A stretch of DNA of 39,483 bases from Desulfobacula sp. GTDB lineage: Bacteria > Desulfobacterota > Desulfobacteria > Desulfobacterales > Desulfobacteraceae. The notes beneath the pieces were generated by a model. That model saw only the letters and a list, made by a program, of their open reading frames with translations, did no database searches and was not told where the DNA came from. The stretch covers positions 1 through 39,483 of the forward strand of contig JAKIUJ010000016.1 of assembly GCA_021647625.1 (NCBI GenBank), in the 5' to 3' direction. Each line of letters starts with the position of its first letter. The stretch's first letter is position 1. The position numbers and the translations under genes are program-made. Below, piece after piece: positions 23,338 to 32,085 of the stretch.

Positions 23338-24378
23338 TTGAAATTTTTTAATGATTTTTCGAAGTTTTCAAAGGAATTTGGCAACTGTATTACAACCATT
23401 GATTCCCATACGGAAGGGGAAACCACTCGTCTGATAGTCAATGGTTTGGGTGATATTAAAGGGGAAACCATGATGGAAAAGCTTGAGTGGTTTAGATCCC
23501 GTTATGATCATATCAGGTGTCTTTTGACAAAAGAACCCAGAGGTTCCAAAGAAATTCTGGCAGCTCTGGTGACCGGGCCTGTCACTACGAATGCAAAATT
23601 TGGACTGATTTACATGGATGGTAAGAGATATCCTTATCTTTGCGGACATGCAACCATTGGTGCTGTTGCAACCCTTGCAAGAACAGAATTTTTAAAACTT
23701 GAGCAAGGAGAAAACAGTGTGCTTGTGGATACCCCGTCAGGGCTCATGAATGCCGGAGTGTTTGTTCAGGGTGATAGGCTTTCTTCCATAGCCATAAACA
23801 TGGTACCCTCCTTTGTTTATAATACGGGTCAGCAGATTGAGCTTAAGGGATTTGGAACCATAAAAATAGATCTTGTCTGCACGGGTGGTTGTTTTGCCAT
23901 GGTTGATTCTTGTGAGATTGGCATGGAACCTTCCTTGGAAAACAAGGAGGTTTTAATTGACTTGGGCATGAAAATTATTGATGCTGCCAATGAACAGCTC
24001 ACCGTTTCACACCCTGTCAGACCGGATGTCAAAACCATTGATGTTACAGAATTTTATGATTCACAATATAAAGAGGGGAAAGCTTCTGGCAAAGGCATGG
24101 TCATTTATGGAGAATCCCATGCGGATCGGTCACCTTGCGGCACGGGGACTGCCGCAAAATTAACCCTTCTTCATCACTATGGCAAAATTAAAATGAACCA
24201 GAGATATGTCAATTACAGTCCCTTGGGAACGTCTTTTGATGCAATGCTTGTAAAAAAAGAAAAGATCGGTTCTATGGATGGATTCATTGTTCAGATTAAA
24301 GGCATGGCTTATTTAACCGGTGTTCATCATTTCATAGTCGATAATAATGATCCCTTTCAACAAGGATTTGTAATGTAG
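23338..24378 (+). CDS. Proline racemase / 4-hydroxyproline epimerase family enzyme
   Basis: This 346-residue cytosolic enzyme belongs to the two-cysteine, cofactor-independent racemase family. Both catalytic cysteines are present: Cys102 in LCGHATIGA and Cys267 in RSPCGTGTAAK. Trans-3-hydroxyproline dehydratases carry Thr at the second site, so racemase or epimerase activity is favoured. Sequence alone does not decide between proline and 4-hydroxyproline. The opening TTIDSHTEGETTRLIV is also typical. The start is a TTG at 23338 with AAGGA nine bases upstream. The stop overlaps the next start by one base, so the enzyme and the amidohydrolase are coupled. Together with the sigma-54 activator and the ABC transporter downstream, it suggests uptake and catabolism of an amino or imino acid. 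Confidence 0.9.
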   Translation: MKFFNDFSKFSKEFGNCITTIDSHTEGETTRLIVNGLGDIKGETMMEKLEWFRSRYDHIRCLLTKEPRGSKEILAALVTGPVTTNAKFGLIYMDGKRYPYLCGHATIGAVATLARTEFLKLEQGENSVLVDTPSGLMNAGVFVQGDRLSSIAINMVPSFVYNTGQQIELKGFGTIKIDLVCTGGCFAMVDSCEIGMEPSLENKEVLIDLGMKIIDAANEQLTVSHPVRPDVKTIDVTEFYDSQYKEGKASGKGMVIYGESHADRSPCGTGTAAKLTLLHHYGKIKMNQRYVNYSPLGTSFDAMLVKKEKIGSMDGFIVQIKGMAYLTGVHHFIVDNNDPFQQGFVM

Positions 24379-25988
24379 TGAAATCTATAGCAGATATTAT
24401 TTTATATAATGGCAATATTCAAACCCAGAATGATGATCAACCCATGGCCCATGCCGTTGCCATATTAGGCAATCAAATTTTAAGTTTTGGATCTGACAAA
24501 GATATTTTGCAGCTGTCAGGAAACAGCACTCAAGTGCTTGATCTTAATAAAAGGCTTGTGTTACCGGGATTTATAGATACACACTTTCATTTTTATGAGT
24601 GGGCAGTGAACTATGACAGTATTGATCTTTCAAATGCCCGTACCTTTCGTGAAATGGAAGAAGCTGTTGCAAACAAAGCGTTGACTATGGGAAAGGGCAA
24701 CTGGGTATTGGGCCAGGGATTTAATGAATCGGAATGGCCGGAAAATAAAATGCCGGACCGTTATGATCTTGACAGAATTGCACCGGATAACCCTGTCTGT
24801 ATCTGGAGATGCGATCTTCATTTGTCTGTTGCAAACTCTCTTGCTTTAAAGCTTGCCGGGATAAGTTACAAAAGTCCTGATCCTGAAGACGGTGTGATTG
24901 AAACGGATTCCGATGGTTATCCCACGGGTGTTCTAAAAGAACTGGCAGCCAATTTAATCCGAAATGTTTTACCTGAACTTTCCCGGATTAAACTGCTTGA
25001 AAATATGCAAAAGGCCATTTGTGACGTCCATAAACTTGGATTGACATCAATTCATGATATCCGGCTTATGGGAGGGCTTGACGGGGCAGATGCGTTAAAG
25101 GCATGGCAAAGTCTTGCCCGGGAAAAGAGACTCTTTATACGTTGCCATGTCGGCCTCCCAGGTGAAATGACAGACCAGGCAATTGATCTGGGGATTACCA
25201 CCGGGTTTGGGGGCGATCTCTTAAAGATCGGCTATTTAAAGTTTTTTTCAGACGGTGGTATGGGCGCAAGAACCGGGTGGATGACACAAAAATATCTGGA
25301 TGCGGATTATGGAATGCCCCTGACACCGGTGGCTCAAATTGAAAAGGCTGTCCAAAAGGCAGACCAGGCAGGGTTAAGCGTCATGGTGCATGCCATAGGA
25401 GACAAGGCCAATAAAGAAATCATAGATATGTTCACAAGGATTGAAAGCCTTGGAAGGACAACATGTACCATCCCCCATCGTATTGACCATGTTCAGATGA
25501 TCCTGTCCGAAGATATTGAAAAGCTTTCATGCTTGAAAAACCTGGCTGTTTCCTGTCAGCCAAACAATTTAAGCCTTGATATCTCCATGATTGACCAATG
25601 TGTGGGCCCAAGGGGAAAATATGCCTATAAGTTGAGAAGTATTTTAAAAACGGGAATTCCCCTGATGCTCAACTCTGATGCGCCCGTCACAGATCCCAAT
25701 CCCCTGGCAGGAATTTATTCTGCTGTTACCAGAAAAAGGATGAATCGTACCCCTAAAAAAGGGTGGTACATGGACGAGGCACTCAGTGTTGATCAGGCAG
25801 TTAAAGGGTATACAATCACCCCTGCTATTGCATCCGGGTGTGGTGACCGTGTCGGCTCCATTTCAACGGGCAAACTTGCTGACATGATTGTTCTTGACCA
25901 GGATATCTTTAAGATTGCTCCGGATGCAATTGCTGATACACGGGTTGATATGACTATTTTTGATGGAAGAATTGTTTATGAAAGATGA
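24378..25988 (+). CDS. YtcJ-like amidohydrolase (amidohydrolase_3 family)
   Basis: The 536-residue protein is a metal-dependent hydrolase of the amidohydrolase superfamily, YtcJ/LAF3-like branch. The metal motif HxH is visible in PGFIDTHFHFYEW, with WVLGQGFNESEW, LHLSVANSLAL, the HAIGDKAN region and the C-terminal LNSDAPVTDPNPLAG and GKLADMIVLD. The N-terminal (DIILYNGNIQT) and C-terminal (TIFDGRIVYER) strands form the usual composite beta domain. The start is a GTG at 24378, overlapping the racemase stop by one base. The end overlaps the regulator by 11 nt. Substrates in this branch vary (amides, carbamates, formamides), so the reaction is not defined. It may release the amino acid on which the neighbouring enzymes act. 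Confidence 0.88.
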   Translation: MKSIADIILYNGNIQTQNDDQPMAHAVAILGNQILSFGSDKDILQLSGNSTQVLDLNKRLVLPGFIDTHFHFYEWAVNYDSIDLSNARTFREMEEAVANKALTMGKGNWVLGQGFNESEWPENKMPDRYDLDRIAPDNPVCIWRCDLHLSVANSLALKLAGISYKSPDPEDGVIETDSDGYPTGVLKELAANLIRNVLPELSRIKLLENMQKAICDVHKLGLTSIHDIRLMGGLDGADALKAWQSLAREKRLFIRCHVGLPGEMTDQAIDLGITTGFGGDLLKIGYLKFFSDGGMGARTGWMTQKYLDADYGMPLTPVAQIEKAVQKADQAGLSVMVHAIGDKANKEIIDMFTRIESLGRTTCTIPHRIDHVQMILSEDIEKLSCLKNLAVSCQPNNLSLDISMIDQCVGPRGKYAYKLRSILKTGIPLMLNSDAPVTDPNPLAGIYSAVTRKRMNRTPKKGWYMDEALSVDQAVKGYTITPAIASGCGDRVGSISTGKLADMIVLDQDIFKIAPDAIADTRVDMTIFDGRIVYER

Positions 25989-27387
25989 TGCTTCACAGAT
26001 GACAATGAAATATCTTCAGACTATTTTTGACCGGTCGGCTGACGGGTTGATGATCTGTGATGCTGATGGAATAATTCTTAAACTAAATCGTGCTGCTGAA
26101 GTCTTAAATGGAGTCAAGATATCCGAAGTACTGGGTAAAGACGTCAGGGCCCTTGTAAAAGAACGGCGGATTAACAGATCTGTCACACAGGAAGTTCTTG
26201 AGACAAAACGTCAGGTTAGTGTTGTTCAGACGACACCGGGATCAAAATATATGTTGCTGGTGACCGGAACCCCGGTTTTTGATGATCAGCATAATATTGT
26301 TTTTGTTGTTGTAAATGAACGCGATATTTCCCTTATTGAAAGCATGAGAAAACAGCTTGCTTTTGCAAGGCAGGAATCTGAAAAAATAAAAGATGAGCTC
26401 ACCGAGTTAACCCTGCTTGAATTAAAAGACAATAACATTGTGGCCGAAAGTGATTCAATGAAGCATACGCTAAGGCTTGCCTTAAAGTTATCTGCCATTA
26501 AAGCTTCCAATATTCTGATCCAGGGAGAATCAGGGACCGGCAAGGGATTGCTGGCAAAGTTTATCCACCAACACGGCAGTGGAAGTAAAAAACCCTTTAT
26601 TCAGATTAACTGTGCAGCCCTGCCGGAGAATCTTTTAGAGGCAGAATTGTTTGGGTATGAAAAAGGAGCATTTACAGGAGCCAGTGAAAAGGGAAAGCTC
26701 GGGCTTTTTGAATTAGCTTGCGGGGGAACGATTTTTCTTGATGAAATCGGGGAAATGTCCATGGGAGTACAGGCCAAGTTATTGAAGTGCCTGGATGACC
26801 ACGAAATTATGCCCATTGGTGGTATCACTCCAAAAAAAATAGATTGCTCGATCATTGCCGCCACAAACCGGAATCTTGACGATAGAACATTAAACAAGAA
26901 GTTCAGACTGGATCTTCTTCACAGGCTCAATACCTTTACGCTGTCAATTCCTCCATTGAGAAACCGGCCGGAAGATATTCTTGAGCTGGTTCGAATCTAT
27001 CTTAAAAAATATAACAAGCTATACAATCGAAGGGCAAAGATTGGCTACAAGGCCTTTGGCAGTCTTCAAGTCTATGATTTTCCCGGGAACGTTAGAGAAC
27101 TTATTAATATTATAAAACAGGCGATTGTCATGTGTGACGGCAGGTCTTTGGATGATTATCTGGTAAAAGCATTGAACCCGATTATGCCTGCTAAACTAAA
27201 AGCTATGCCTATGAAAGAGCATACTACTTTGGCGGATAAAATATGGGCCATTGAAAATGAGATGTTGATCCAGGCATCTATAAAATGCCGAACCACACGG
27301 GAGGCTGCCATATTTTTAGGAATCAGTCAGCCCTCTGTGGTAAGAAAATTTAAAAATCATGGGATCTCTATTATAAAAAATCAATAA
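25978..27387 (+). CDS. Sigma-54-dependent activator with PAS sensor domain
   Basis: This enhancer-binding protein has an N-terminal PAS domain (about 10-115: LQTIFDRSADGLMICDADG), an AAA+ domain with Walker A GESGTGKG (about 183), the sigma-54 contact motif GAFTGA (about 230) and Walker B GGTIFLDEIGEM, and a C-terminal TyrR-like helix-turn-helix (TTREAAIFLGISQPSVVRKF). No receiver domain is present, so a small ligand probably controls it through PAS. I chose the ATG at 25978 (GGAAGA nine bases upstream) rather than the ATG at 25960. It overlaps the amidohydrolase gene by 11 nt. Three operator-like repeats begin one base after its stop codon and a sigma-54 promoter follows, so its target is very likely the transporter operon immediately downstream. 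Confidence 0.93.
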   Translation: MKDDASQMTMKYLQTIFDRSADGLMICDADGIILKLNRAAEVLNGVKISEVLGKDVRALVKERRINRSVTQEVLETKRQVSVVQTTPGSKYMLLVTGTPVFDDQHNIVFVVVNERDISLIESMRKQLAFARQESEKIKDELTELTLLELKDNNIVAESDSMKHTLRLALKLSAIKASNILIQGESGTGKGLLAKFIHQHGSGSKKPFIQINCAALPENLLEAELFGYEKGAFTGASEKGKLGLFELACGGTIFLDEIGEMSMGVQAKLLKCLDDHEIMPIGGITPKKIDCSIIAATNRNLDDRTLNKKFRLDLLHRLNTFTLSIPPLRNRPEDILELVRIYLKKYNKLYNRRAKIGYKAFGSLQVYDFPGNVRELINIIKQAIVMCDGRSLDDYLVKALNPIMPAKLKAMPMKEHTTLADKIWAIENEMLIQASIKCRTTREAAIFLGISQPSVVRKFKNHGISIIKNQ

Positions 27388-27405
27388 TGATCCATTGTTG
27401 GATCA
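27388..27405. promoter_or_regulatory. Upstream activator site 1
   Basis: TGATCCATTGTTGGATCA is a dyad with 6-bp arms TGATCC/GGATCA (seven with the flanking A/T), starting directly after the regulator's stop codon. It shares its pattern with the sites at 27453 and 27512. Confidence 0.7.
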
Positions 27406-27452
27406 ATCAGTCAAATAGCCGCGCTCTATATGCTTCTATGTGGATGTGATTT

Positions 27453-27470
27453 TGATCCGTATTTGAATCA
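27453..27470. promoter_or_regulatory. Upstream activator site 2
   Basis: TGATCCGTATTTGAATCA is the same dyad pattern with one arm varied (GAATCA for GGATCA). Its centre lies 65 bp from that of site 1. Confidence 0.7.
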
Positions 27471-27511
27471 TTCTATATGTTGTATTATTTCAGATAGTTG
27501 AACTGATTTTT

Positions 27512-27529
27512 TGATTCGAATATGGATCA
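27512..27529. promoter_or_regulatory. Upstream activator site 3
   Basis: TGATTCGAATATGGATCA is nearly the reverse complement of site 2 (16 of 18 positions). Its centre lies 59 bp from that of site 2 and about 95 bp upstream of the -24 element. Confidence 0.7.
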
Positions 27530-27614
27530 AGACAGATTCTATGATATTTGCTACTATTTTACTCAAGATAAAATAGCTTTATTTTCAATTACTTACCACA
27601 TTGTTTTAAATTAC

Positions 27615-27628
27615 GGTATAAAAATTGC
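27615..27628 (+). promoter_or_regulatory. Sigma-54 promoter of the transporter operon
   Basis: ACGGTATAAAAATTGCTG has GG at 27615-27616 and GC at 27627-27628 with exactly ten bases between. It lies 58 bp before the permease start, downstream of the three activator sites, which fits a sigma-54 promoter with transcription starting near 27640. Confidence 0.7.
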
Positions 27629-27685
27629 TGTATTCAATAGCTTGAGTGCAACAAGAATCGTATGAGCGACATAAAGGATGGTTGA

Positions 27686-28555
27686 ATGAAAGATAAATCT
27701 TGGAAACCCTGGGTTTTATTATCCCCCTCTTTGACAGCTATCTTTTTCCTTTTGGTGATTCCCATCTGTTTTGTGATCGTATATAGTTTTTGGCTCAGAG
27801 CTCCAAGTGGTGCGGATATCCCTGCCTTTCAGTTTGGAAATTATGCGAAATTTTTTGACGATTTTTTTTATCCGTCTATCCTTCTTTCCACACTTAGGGT
27901 CGCCTTTGAGACGGTTATTTTATGTCTGGTTTTCGGTTACATTCCAGCATACTTTTTTTATAAGACAAGATCCCGATTCAAACCCTTTCTTATGCTGCTG
28001 GTCATGTTGCCATTCTGGATCAGCTTTATTATCAGAACTTTAAGCTGGATAAATATCCTGGGAGATTCGGGGTTGATAAATCATCTGCTGTTGAAGTTTC
28101 ATGTTATCTCAAGCCCCCTGGCGATGCTTTATAATGAAGGGGCGGTTATCATGGGTCTTTTACAATACCTTCTGCCATTTATGATTTTAAATATTTATGT
28201 GAGTCTTGATGGCATTGACAAGAGCCTGACCGAGGCCGCTAAAAGTCTTGGATGTACTGAGTGGCAGGCCTTTAAAGAAGTAACTCTGCCTTTGAGTCTG
28301 CCGGGTGTGAGTGCAGGTTGCCTGCTTGTTTTTGTATTGACCTGCGGAACATACCTTCCCCCGATGATTTTGGGGGGTCCAGGAAATGAAATGATCGCTA
28401 ACCTGATTTTTAAAAGAATAATTGGAACCCTTGACTGGCCGTTTGGTTCGGCCATCAGTGTTCTTTTAATGGTGCTGTTGATGGTTATTGTCTACACCTA
28501 TAACCGGTATATGGGGATCAATCAGATATTTAAAACTTTAAGCAATGAATCGTAA
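27686..28555 (+). CDS. Polyamine-type ABC transporter permease (PotB-like)
   Basis: The 289-residue protein has about six membrane segments, beginning WVLLSPSLTAIFFLLVIPIC. The cytoplasmic EAA loop, which contacts the ATPase, is seen in LTEAAKSLGCTEWQAFKEVT with G at the expected place. This is the PotB/PotH family (spermidine, putrescine and related substrates). The same family also carries other cationic or betaine-like amino compounds, so the substrate is open. The ATG follows a GGATGG ribosome site. It is the first gene of the sigma-54-controlled transporter operon, 3 nt before the second permease gene. Confidence 0.93.
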   Translation: MKDKSWKPWVLLSPSLTAIFFLLVIPICFVIVYSFWLRAPSGADIPAFQFGNYAKFFDDFFYPSILLSTLRVAFETVILCLVFGYIPAYFFYKTRSRFKPFLMLLVMLPFWISFIIRTLSWINILGDSGLINHLLLKFHVISSPLAMLYNEGAVIMGLLQYLLPFMILNIYVSLDGIDKSLTEAAKSLGCTEWQAFKEVTLPLSLPGVSAGCLLVFVLTCGTYLPPMILGGPGNEMIANLIFKRIIGTLDWPFGSAISVLLMVLLMVIVYTYNRYMGINQIFKTLSNES

Positions 28556-28558
28556 CAT

Positions 28559-29353
28559 ATGAAAGAATTTATTTCAGGATGGTCATTGATAAGATTATTT
28601 ACACTCCTGGTTTATGTCTGGATGTTTACTCCGATTATTGCCGTTATTATTCTTTCATTCAATCCCCAGCAGTTTGGCTCCTTTCCAATGGAAGGATTCA
28701 GCTTTAAATGGTTTGTAAAACTCTCCCATAATTCGACCATTCTGGATGCTTTTAAAAATTCACTGGTGCTGGGGTCCTGTACAGCTGTGTTATCAACAGC
28801 TTTTGGTGTGCCGGCTGCCATGGCGTTTATCCGGTATGAATTTCGGGGTAAGCAATTTTTAAACACTTTGTTAATAGCGCCCATCATGATTCCCGAAGTT
28901 GTATTGGGGGTTGCCCTGCTGCTGTTTATCAGATGGCTGCAACAGCCAAAGAGTTTTGCTTTATTGCTCATAGGACACGTTGTTTTGACTCTTCCTTATG
29001 TCCTTCTCATTGTCCAGGCAAGGCTTGTGGGAATTAAAAAGGAATATGAGGAAGCTGCACTATCCCTTGGTGCAAATCCGTTTCAAACATTTAAAGAGAT
29101 TACCTTCCCTTTGCTTGCACCTGCTATTTTTGCCGGAATGCTGTTTTCTTTTACCATTTCCTTTGACGATGTAACGGCAACTTTGTTCTGGGCTACGGCA
29201 CAAAATCAAACTGTTCCTGTGAAAATATTTGGTATGCTGCGAAACTCTGTCAGTCCTGAAATTAATGCCCTTGGTACGGTCATGATCATTTTAACCGTAT
29301 CAACGCCTTTTCTGGCCGGATATTTGTCCCGGCGGTTTGCAAGCGGGAAATAA
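28559..29353 (+). CDS. Polyamine-type ABC transporter permease (PotC-like)
   Basis: The 264-residue protein has six predicted membrane segments and the EAA motif in EEAALSLGANPFQTFKEITF. It follows the PotC/PotI pattern, including the N-terminal MFTPIIAVIILSFNPQQFG and the AMAFIRYEF segment. It pairs with the upstream permease to form the channel. The ATG is 3 nt after the upstream stop codon, so the two are translationally coupled. The hairpin over its stop codon separates it from the binding-protein gene. Confidence 0.93.
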   Translation: MKEFISGWSLIRLFTLLVYVWMFTPIIAVIILSFNPQQFGSFPMEGFSFKWFVKLSHNSTILDAFKNSLVLGSCTAVLSTAFGVPAAMAFIRYEFRGKQFLNTLLIAPIMIPEVVLGVALLLFIRWLQQPKSFALLLIGHVVLTLPYVLLIVQARLVGIKKEYEEAALSLGANPFQTFKEITFPLLAPAIFAGMLFSFTISFDDVTATLFWATAQNQTVPVKIFGMLRNSVSPEINALGTVMIILTVSTPFLAGYLSRRFASGK

Positions 29354-29371
29354 TAAAACGAAAAGTTTTAT
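29353..29371 (+). other. Intercistronic hairpin
   Basis: ATAAAAC (29353-29359) pairs perfectly with GTTTTAT (29365-29371) around GAAAA. It sits at the end of the permease gene, 84 bp before the binding-protein gene. It may adjust mRNA stability so that binding protein is made in excess, as is common in ABC operons. Confidence 0.5.
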
Positions 29372-29454
29372 ATGCAAACACAGAATGCTTAACTTTATGG
29401 CTTCAGAAGATTTTAGTGTTTGAAATTTTAATTGTTTGGTAAAAGGAGAAAAAA

Positions 29455-30618
29455 ATGAAAAAAGATCTGGAAAAAATTTTTGATGATGTTGTTGTAAATT
29501 ATAAAGAAGGCAATATTTCAAGACGGGATTTTGTAAAATTTCTTACTATCTCCGGTGCTTCAATGGGACTTTTGGGCGGACCTTTTGGTCTGGTGCAAAA
29601 CGCATTGGCCGGCAAAAAATCCATCACCCTGCATTCCTGGGGCGGTTCAACCTCTGAAGCATTAAGACAGTTTGCCTTTGATCCATTTACCAAAGCCGTT
29701 GGAGTTAAAGTCATTGATGCGGCATTTACAGGTATGGCCGCATTTTTAACACAGGTAAAAGCCTCTTATCCGCCTGGTGGAGAATTCAATATTGCCCATT
29801 TGAGCGCTGTTTATGATTATGCCCGTTACACAGACCTTGGCTTTGGTGTTAAATTGGATGAAAGTAAAATACCAAATCTTAAGAATGTAATGAGCAAAAT
29901 GACAAACACACTTAAAGCAATCAGTAATGGAACTCTTTCCGCAGTACCATATGATTTAGGCCAGACAGGTATTGCCTATAATACAGATAAAATTTCCAAA
30001 GAAAAAGCTGAAGAACTTGGTGCTTCACTATTATATGATAAGAGCCTTAAGGGGAAACTGGGATCATGGGGTGGAGATCACATAACCAACATGTGGTATG
30101 CCGCACTTCATACCGGACAGGATCCAAATAATATCACCGATGAGAAAGCTGTCTGGGCAGCTTTAAAAGAACAAAGAGGAATGATAAAAAAATACTGGGC
30201 ATCCGGTTCCGAGCTGATGAGTCTTTTAGGAAATAGTGATATTTATGCAACAGTTGCCTGGTCAGGCAGAGTTGGGCTGCTGCAAAAAGAGGGTCATCCA
30301 ATTGGATATCTTGCACCAAAAGGCACTTATTCCTGGATGGAATACATGTATGTACTAAAGGGGACAGATCTTGACCTGGCTCAAAAACTACTCAATTTTA
30401 TGCTTGAGCCCGAGGCGATAAAAGCTGTTTCCATAGGCATGGGCTATCCGCCAAGCCTTGACCCGACAAAAGTTGCCATGCCGGACGAAATCAAAAAATT
30501 ACCCGCATTTGACCCCACAGGCACGTTAGAGGGTTATAAATTTGCAGATCCTGTATATTGGAATGCCCATCAAATTGACTGGGCAGAAAAATGGGACCGG
30601 ATAATGGCCGGCAAATAA
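29455..30618 (+). CDS. Periplasmic substrate-binding protein (PotD-like), Tat-exported
   Basis: The 387-residue protein starts with a long N-region, then a twin-arginine signal SRRDFVKFLTISGASMG and a hydrophobic stretch ending in NALA before GKK, so it is probably folded before Tat export and cleaved by signal peptidase I. The mature part begins KSITLHSWGGSTSEALRQFA and has the PotD/PotF-type fold (SAVPYDLGQTGIAYNTDKIS; later WMEYMYVLKGT). AAGGAG lies just upstream of the ATG. It would capture the substrate for the flanking permeases. Tat export of such proteins is unusual compared with E. coli PotD, though not rare in the wider family. It sits between the permease genes and the ATPase gene. 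Confidence 0.92.
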   Translation: MKKDLEKIFDDVVVNYKEGNISRRDFVKFLTISGASMGLLGGPFGLVQNALAGKKSITLHSWGGSTSEALRQFAFDPFTKAVGVKVIDAAFTGMAAFLTQVKASYPPGGEFNIAHLSAVYDYARYTDLGFGVKLDESKIPNLKNVMSKMTNTLKAISNGTLSAVPYDLGQTGIAYNTDKISKEKAEELGASLLYDKSLKGKLGSWGGDHITNMWYAALHTGQDPNNITDEKAVWAALKEQRGMIKKYWASGSELMSLLGNSDIYATVAWSGRVGLLQKEGHPIGYLAPKGTYSWMEYMYVLKGTDLDLAQKLLNFMLEPEAIKAVSIGMGYPPSLDPTKVAMPDEIKKLPAFDPTGTLEGYKFADPVYWNAHQIDWAEKWDRIMAGK

Positions 30619-30627
30619 CTTAATCAG

Positions 30628-30644
30628 TTTTCGGTCAGGCATTA
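30628..30644. repeat. End fragment of the dispersed palindromic repeat (copy C)
   Basis: TTTTCGGTCAGGCATTA matches the right end of copy B (21573-21595), here nine bases after the binding-protein stop codon and just upstream of the ATPase gene. No matching left end is nearby. Confidence 0.6.
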
Positions 30645-30745
30645 ATTGCGATCACCTTCAGAATCAGGGCTTATCAAGCATGGTTTACCGGGTTATAATT
30701 TACTCTGGTTCTGAAGATTTTTATGCAAGATTAAGTTGGGAGACT

Positions 30746-31849
30746 ATGGTTTTGAAACAGGAAAAAGACCCTGCATTTGTGAAATTTACAGGGATTGAAA
30801 AACGGTTTGGAAAAGTTGTTGCAGTTAAAAAGATGGATCTTGAAATTCCTGAAGGGTCTCTTGTTACACTTCTGGGGCCGTCGGGATGCGGGAAAACCAC
30901 CCTGTTGCGAATGCTTGCAGGCTTGGAATCACCGACCTTTGGAGATATCCATATCAAGGGCAAACGAATAAATGACACCCCGATACATAAAAGAAATCTT
31001 GGGATGATATTTCAAAACTATGCACTTTTCCCCCATAAAACCATTTCTGATAATGTGGCATTTGGGCTTAAATACAGAAATGTTGCAAAATCCGTCATAA
31101 AACAAAGAGTTGAAAACGCATTGGAAACGGTTCGACTCCCAGGTGTAGGGGACAGGATGCCATCCCAGTTATCCGGTGGTCAGCAGCAGCGGATTGCACT
31201 GGCAAGAGCTATTGTTATTGAGCCGGATGTGTTGTTGATGGATGAACCCTTATCTGCTCTTGATGAAAATCTAAGGGAAGATATGAGAAGGGAAATTGAC
31301 AATCTTCAACAGGCAATAGGTGTAACCACAATTTTTGTCACCCACGATCAAAGAGAAGCCTTATCCATGTCAGATAAAGTCGTCGTCATGAAAGACGGAT
31401 TTATCCAGCAACAAGGCACACCGGAAGAGGTTTACAACAATTCAACCAATCATTTTGTTGCAGATTTTTTAGGGCATTCCAATTTTCTCAATGCAATTGT
31501 AAATAAGAAACAAGGAGACCTTTTAAGCGTAAGACTTGAAGATGAAAGCCACGGTCTTGCTGTTCCTGCAGCAGCATTTAACAAAGGGGACAAGGTGGAA
31601 ATGGTCATCCGGGCACAAAAATTTAATCTGGGTTACAGAGCCGACCATGTTCCGGAACAAGGTGAGAATGTTTTTTTCGGAAAGATCGTGGATCGCAGTT
31701 ACATGGGAGGAGAAGTCAGTTATTTTGTAGAACTTGATAACGGTCTTGTGCTGCATGCGATTAATTTTGTCAAGCGATCTCCATACAGGCGGGGTGATGA
31801 GGTGGCTATGACAGTTGCGCCGGAGCACTGCCGATTACTTAAAGTTTGA
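30746..31849 (+). CDS. ABC transporter ATPase (PotA-like)
   Basis: This is the cytosolic ATPase of the importer. It has Walker A GPSGCGKTT (about 44-52), Q-loop FQNYALFPH, signature LSGGQQQR, Walker B VLLMDEPLSALD and H-loop FVTHDQ. A C-terminal TOBE-type regulatory domain follows (VEMVIRAQKFNLGY, FGKIVDRSYMGGEVSYFVEL), as in PotA. I use the ATG at 30746, giving 367 residues in line with the family. A TTG at 30752 is also possible, and an upstream ATG at 30680 would add 22 unconserved residues. GGGAG at 30738-30742 supports 30746 or 30752. It is the last transporter gene, followed by a 237-bp gap containing a long inverted repeat. Confidence 0.9.
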   Translation: MVLKQEKDPAFVKFTGIEKRFGKVVAVKKMDLEIPEGSLVTLLGPSGCGKTTLLRMLAGLESPTFGDIHIKGKRINDTPIHKRNLGMIFQNYALFPHKTISDNVAFGLKYRNVAKSVIKQRVENALETVRLPGVGDRMPSQLSGGQQQRIALARAIVIEPDVLLMDEPLSALDENLREDMRREIDNLQQAIGVTTIFVTHDQREALSMSDKVVVMKDGFIQQQGTPEEVYNNSTNHFVADFLGHSNFLNAIVNKKQGDLLSVRLEDESHGLAVPAAAFNKGDKVEMVIRAQKFNLGYRADHVPEQGENVFFGKIVDRSYMGGEVSYFVELDNGLVLHAINFVKRSPYRRGDEVAMTVAPEHCRLLKV

Positions 31850-31939
31850 AGCACAAGATAAAGGTCATTTAAACCCAGCAACCAGGTAATCAGAATAACA
31901 CGATGAATTCAGGGATCGTTCAAAAACACTTCGCATAAT

Positions 31940-31982
31940 CTGTTTGCAAAAGTCCTAAAAACACTGGACATTTTGCAAACAG
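31940..31982 (+). repeat. 16-bp hairpin with one bulged base between operon parts
   Basis: CTGTTTGCAAAAGTCC (31940-31955) pairs with GGACATTTTGCAAACAG (31966-31982), leaving one unpaired A (31970) and a ten-base loop (TAAAAACACT). No T run follows, so it is not a typical terminator. AAAAACACT also occurs just before and after it. Confidence 0.7.
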
Positions 31983-32085
31983 AATGTGAAAGCAACGTGT
32001 TTCCTTTTCTTTGATGAAAAACACTTGACTAATTTTTGAGCCGACCCTTAACACAAGAGCTGCGTTAAAAGGGTGTAAGCAAAAT

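Noticed and set aside
27014-27283. Additional ORFs on the opposite strand or in shifted frames within the regulator, transporter and kinase genes
   Set aside because: They overlap strong domain-bearing genes, lack ribosome sites and show no family pattern.
29353-29371. Hairpin after the PotC-like gene as a terminator
   Set aside because: No T tract follows, and the binding-protein gene continues the same operon.
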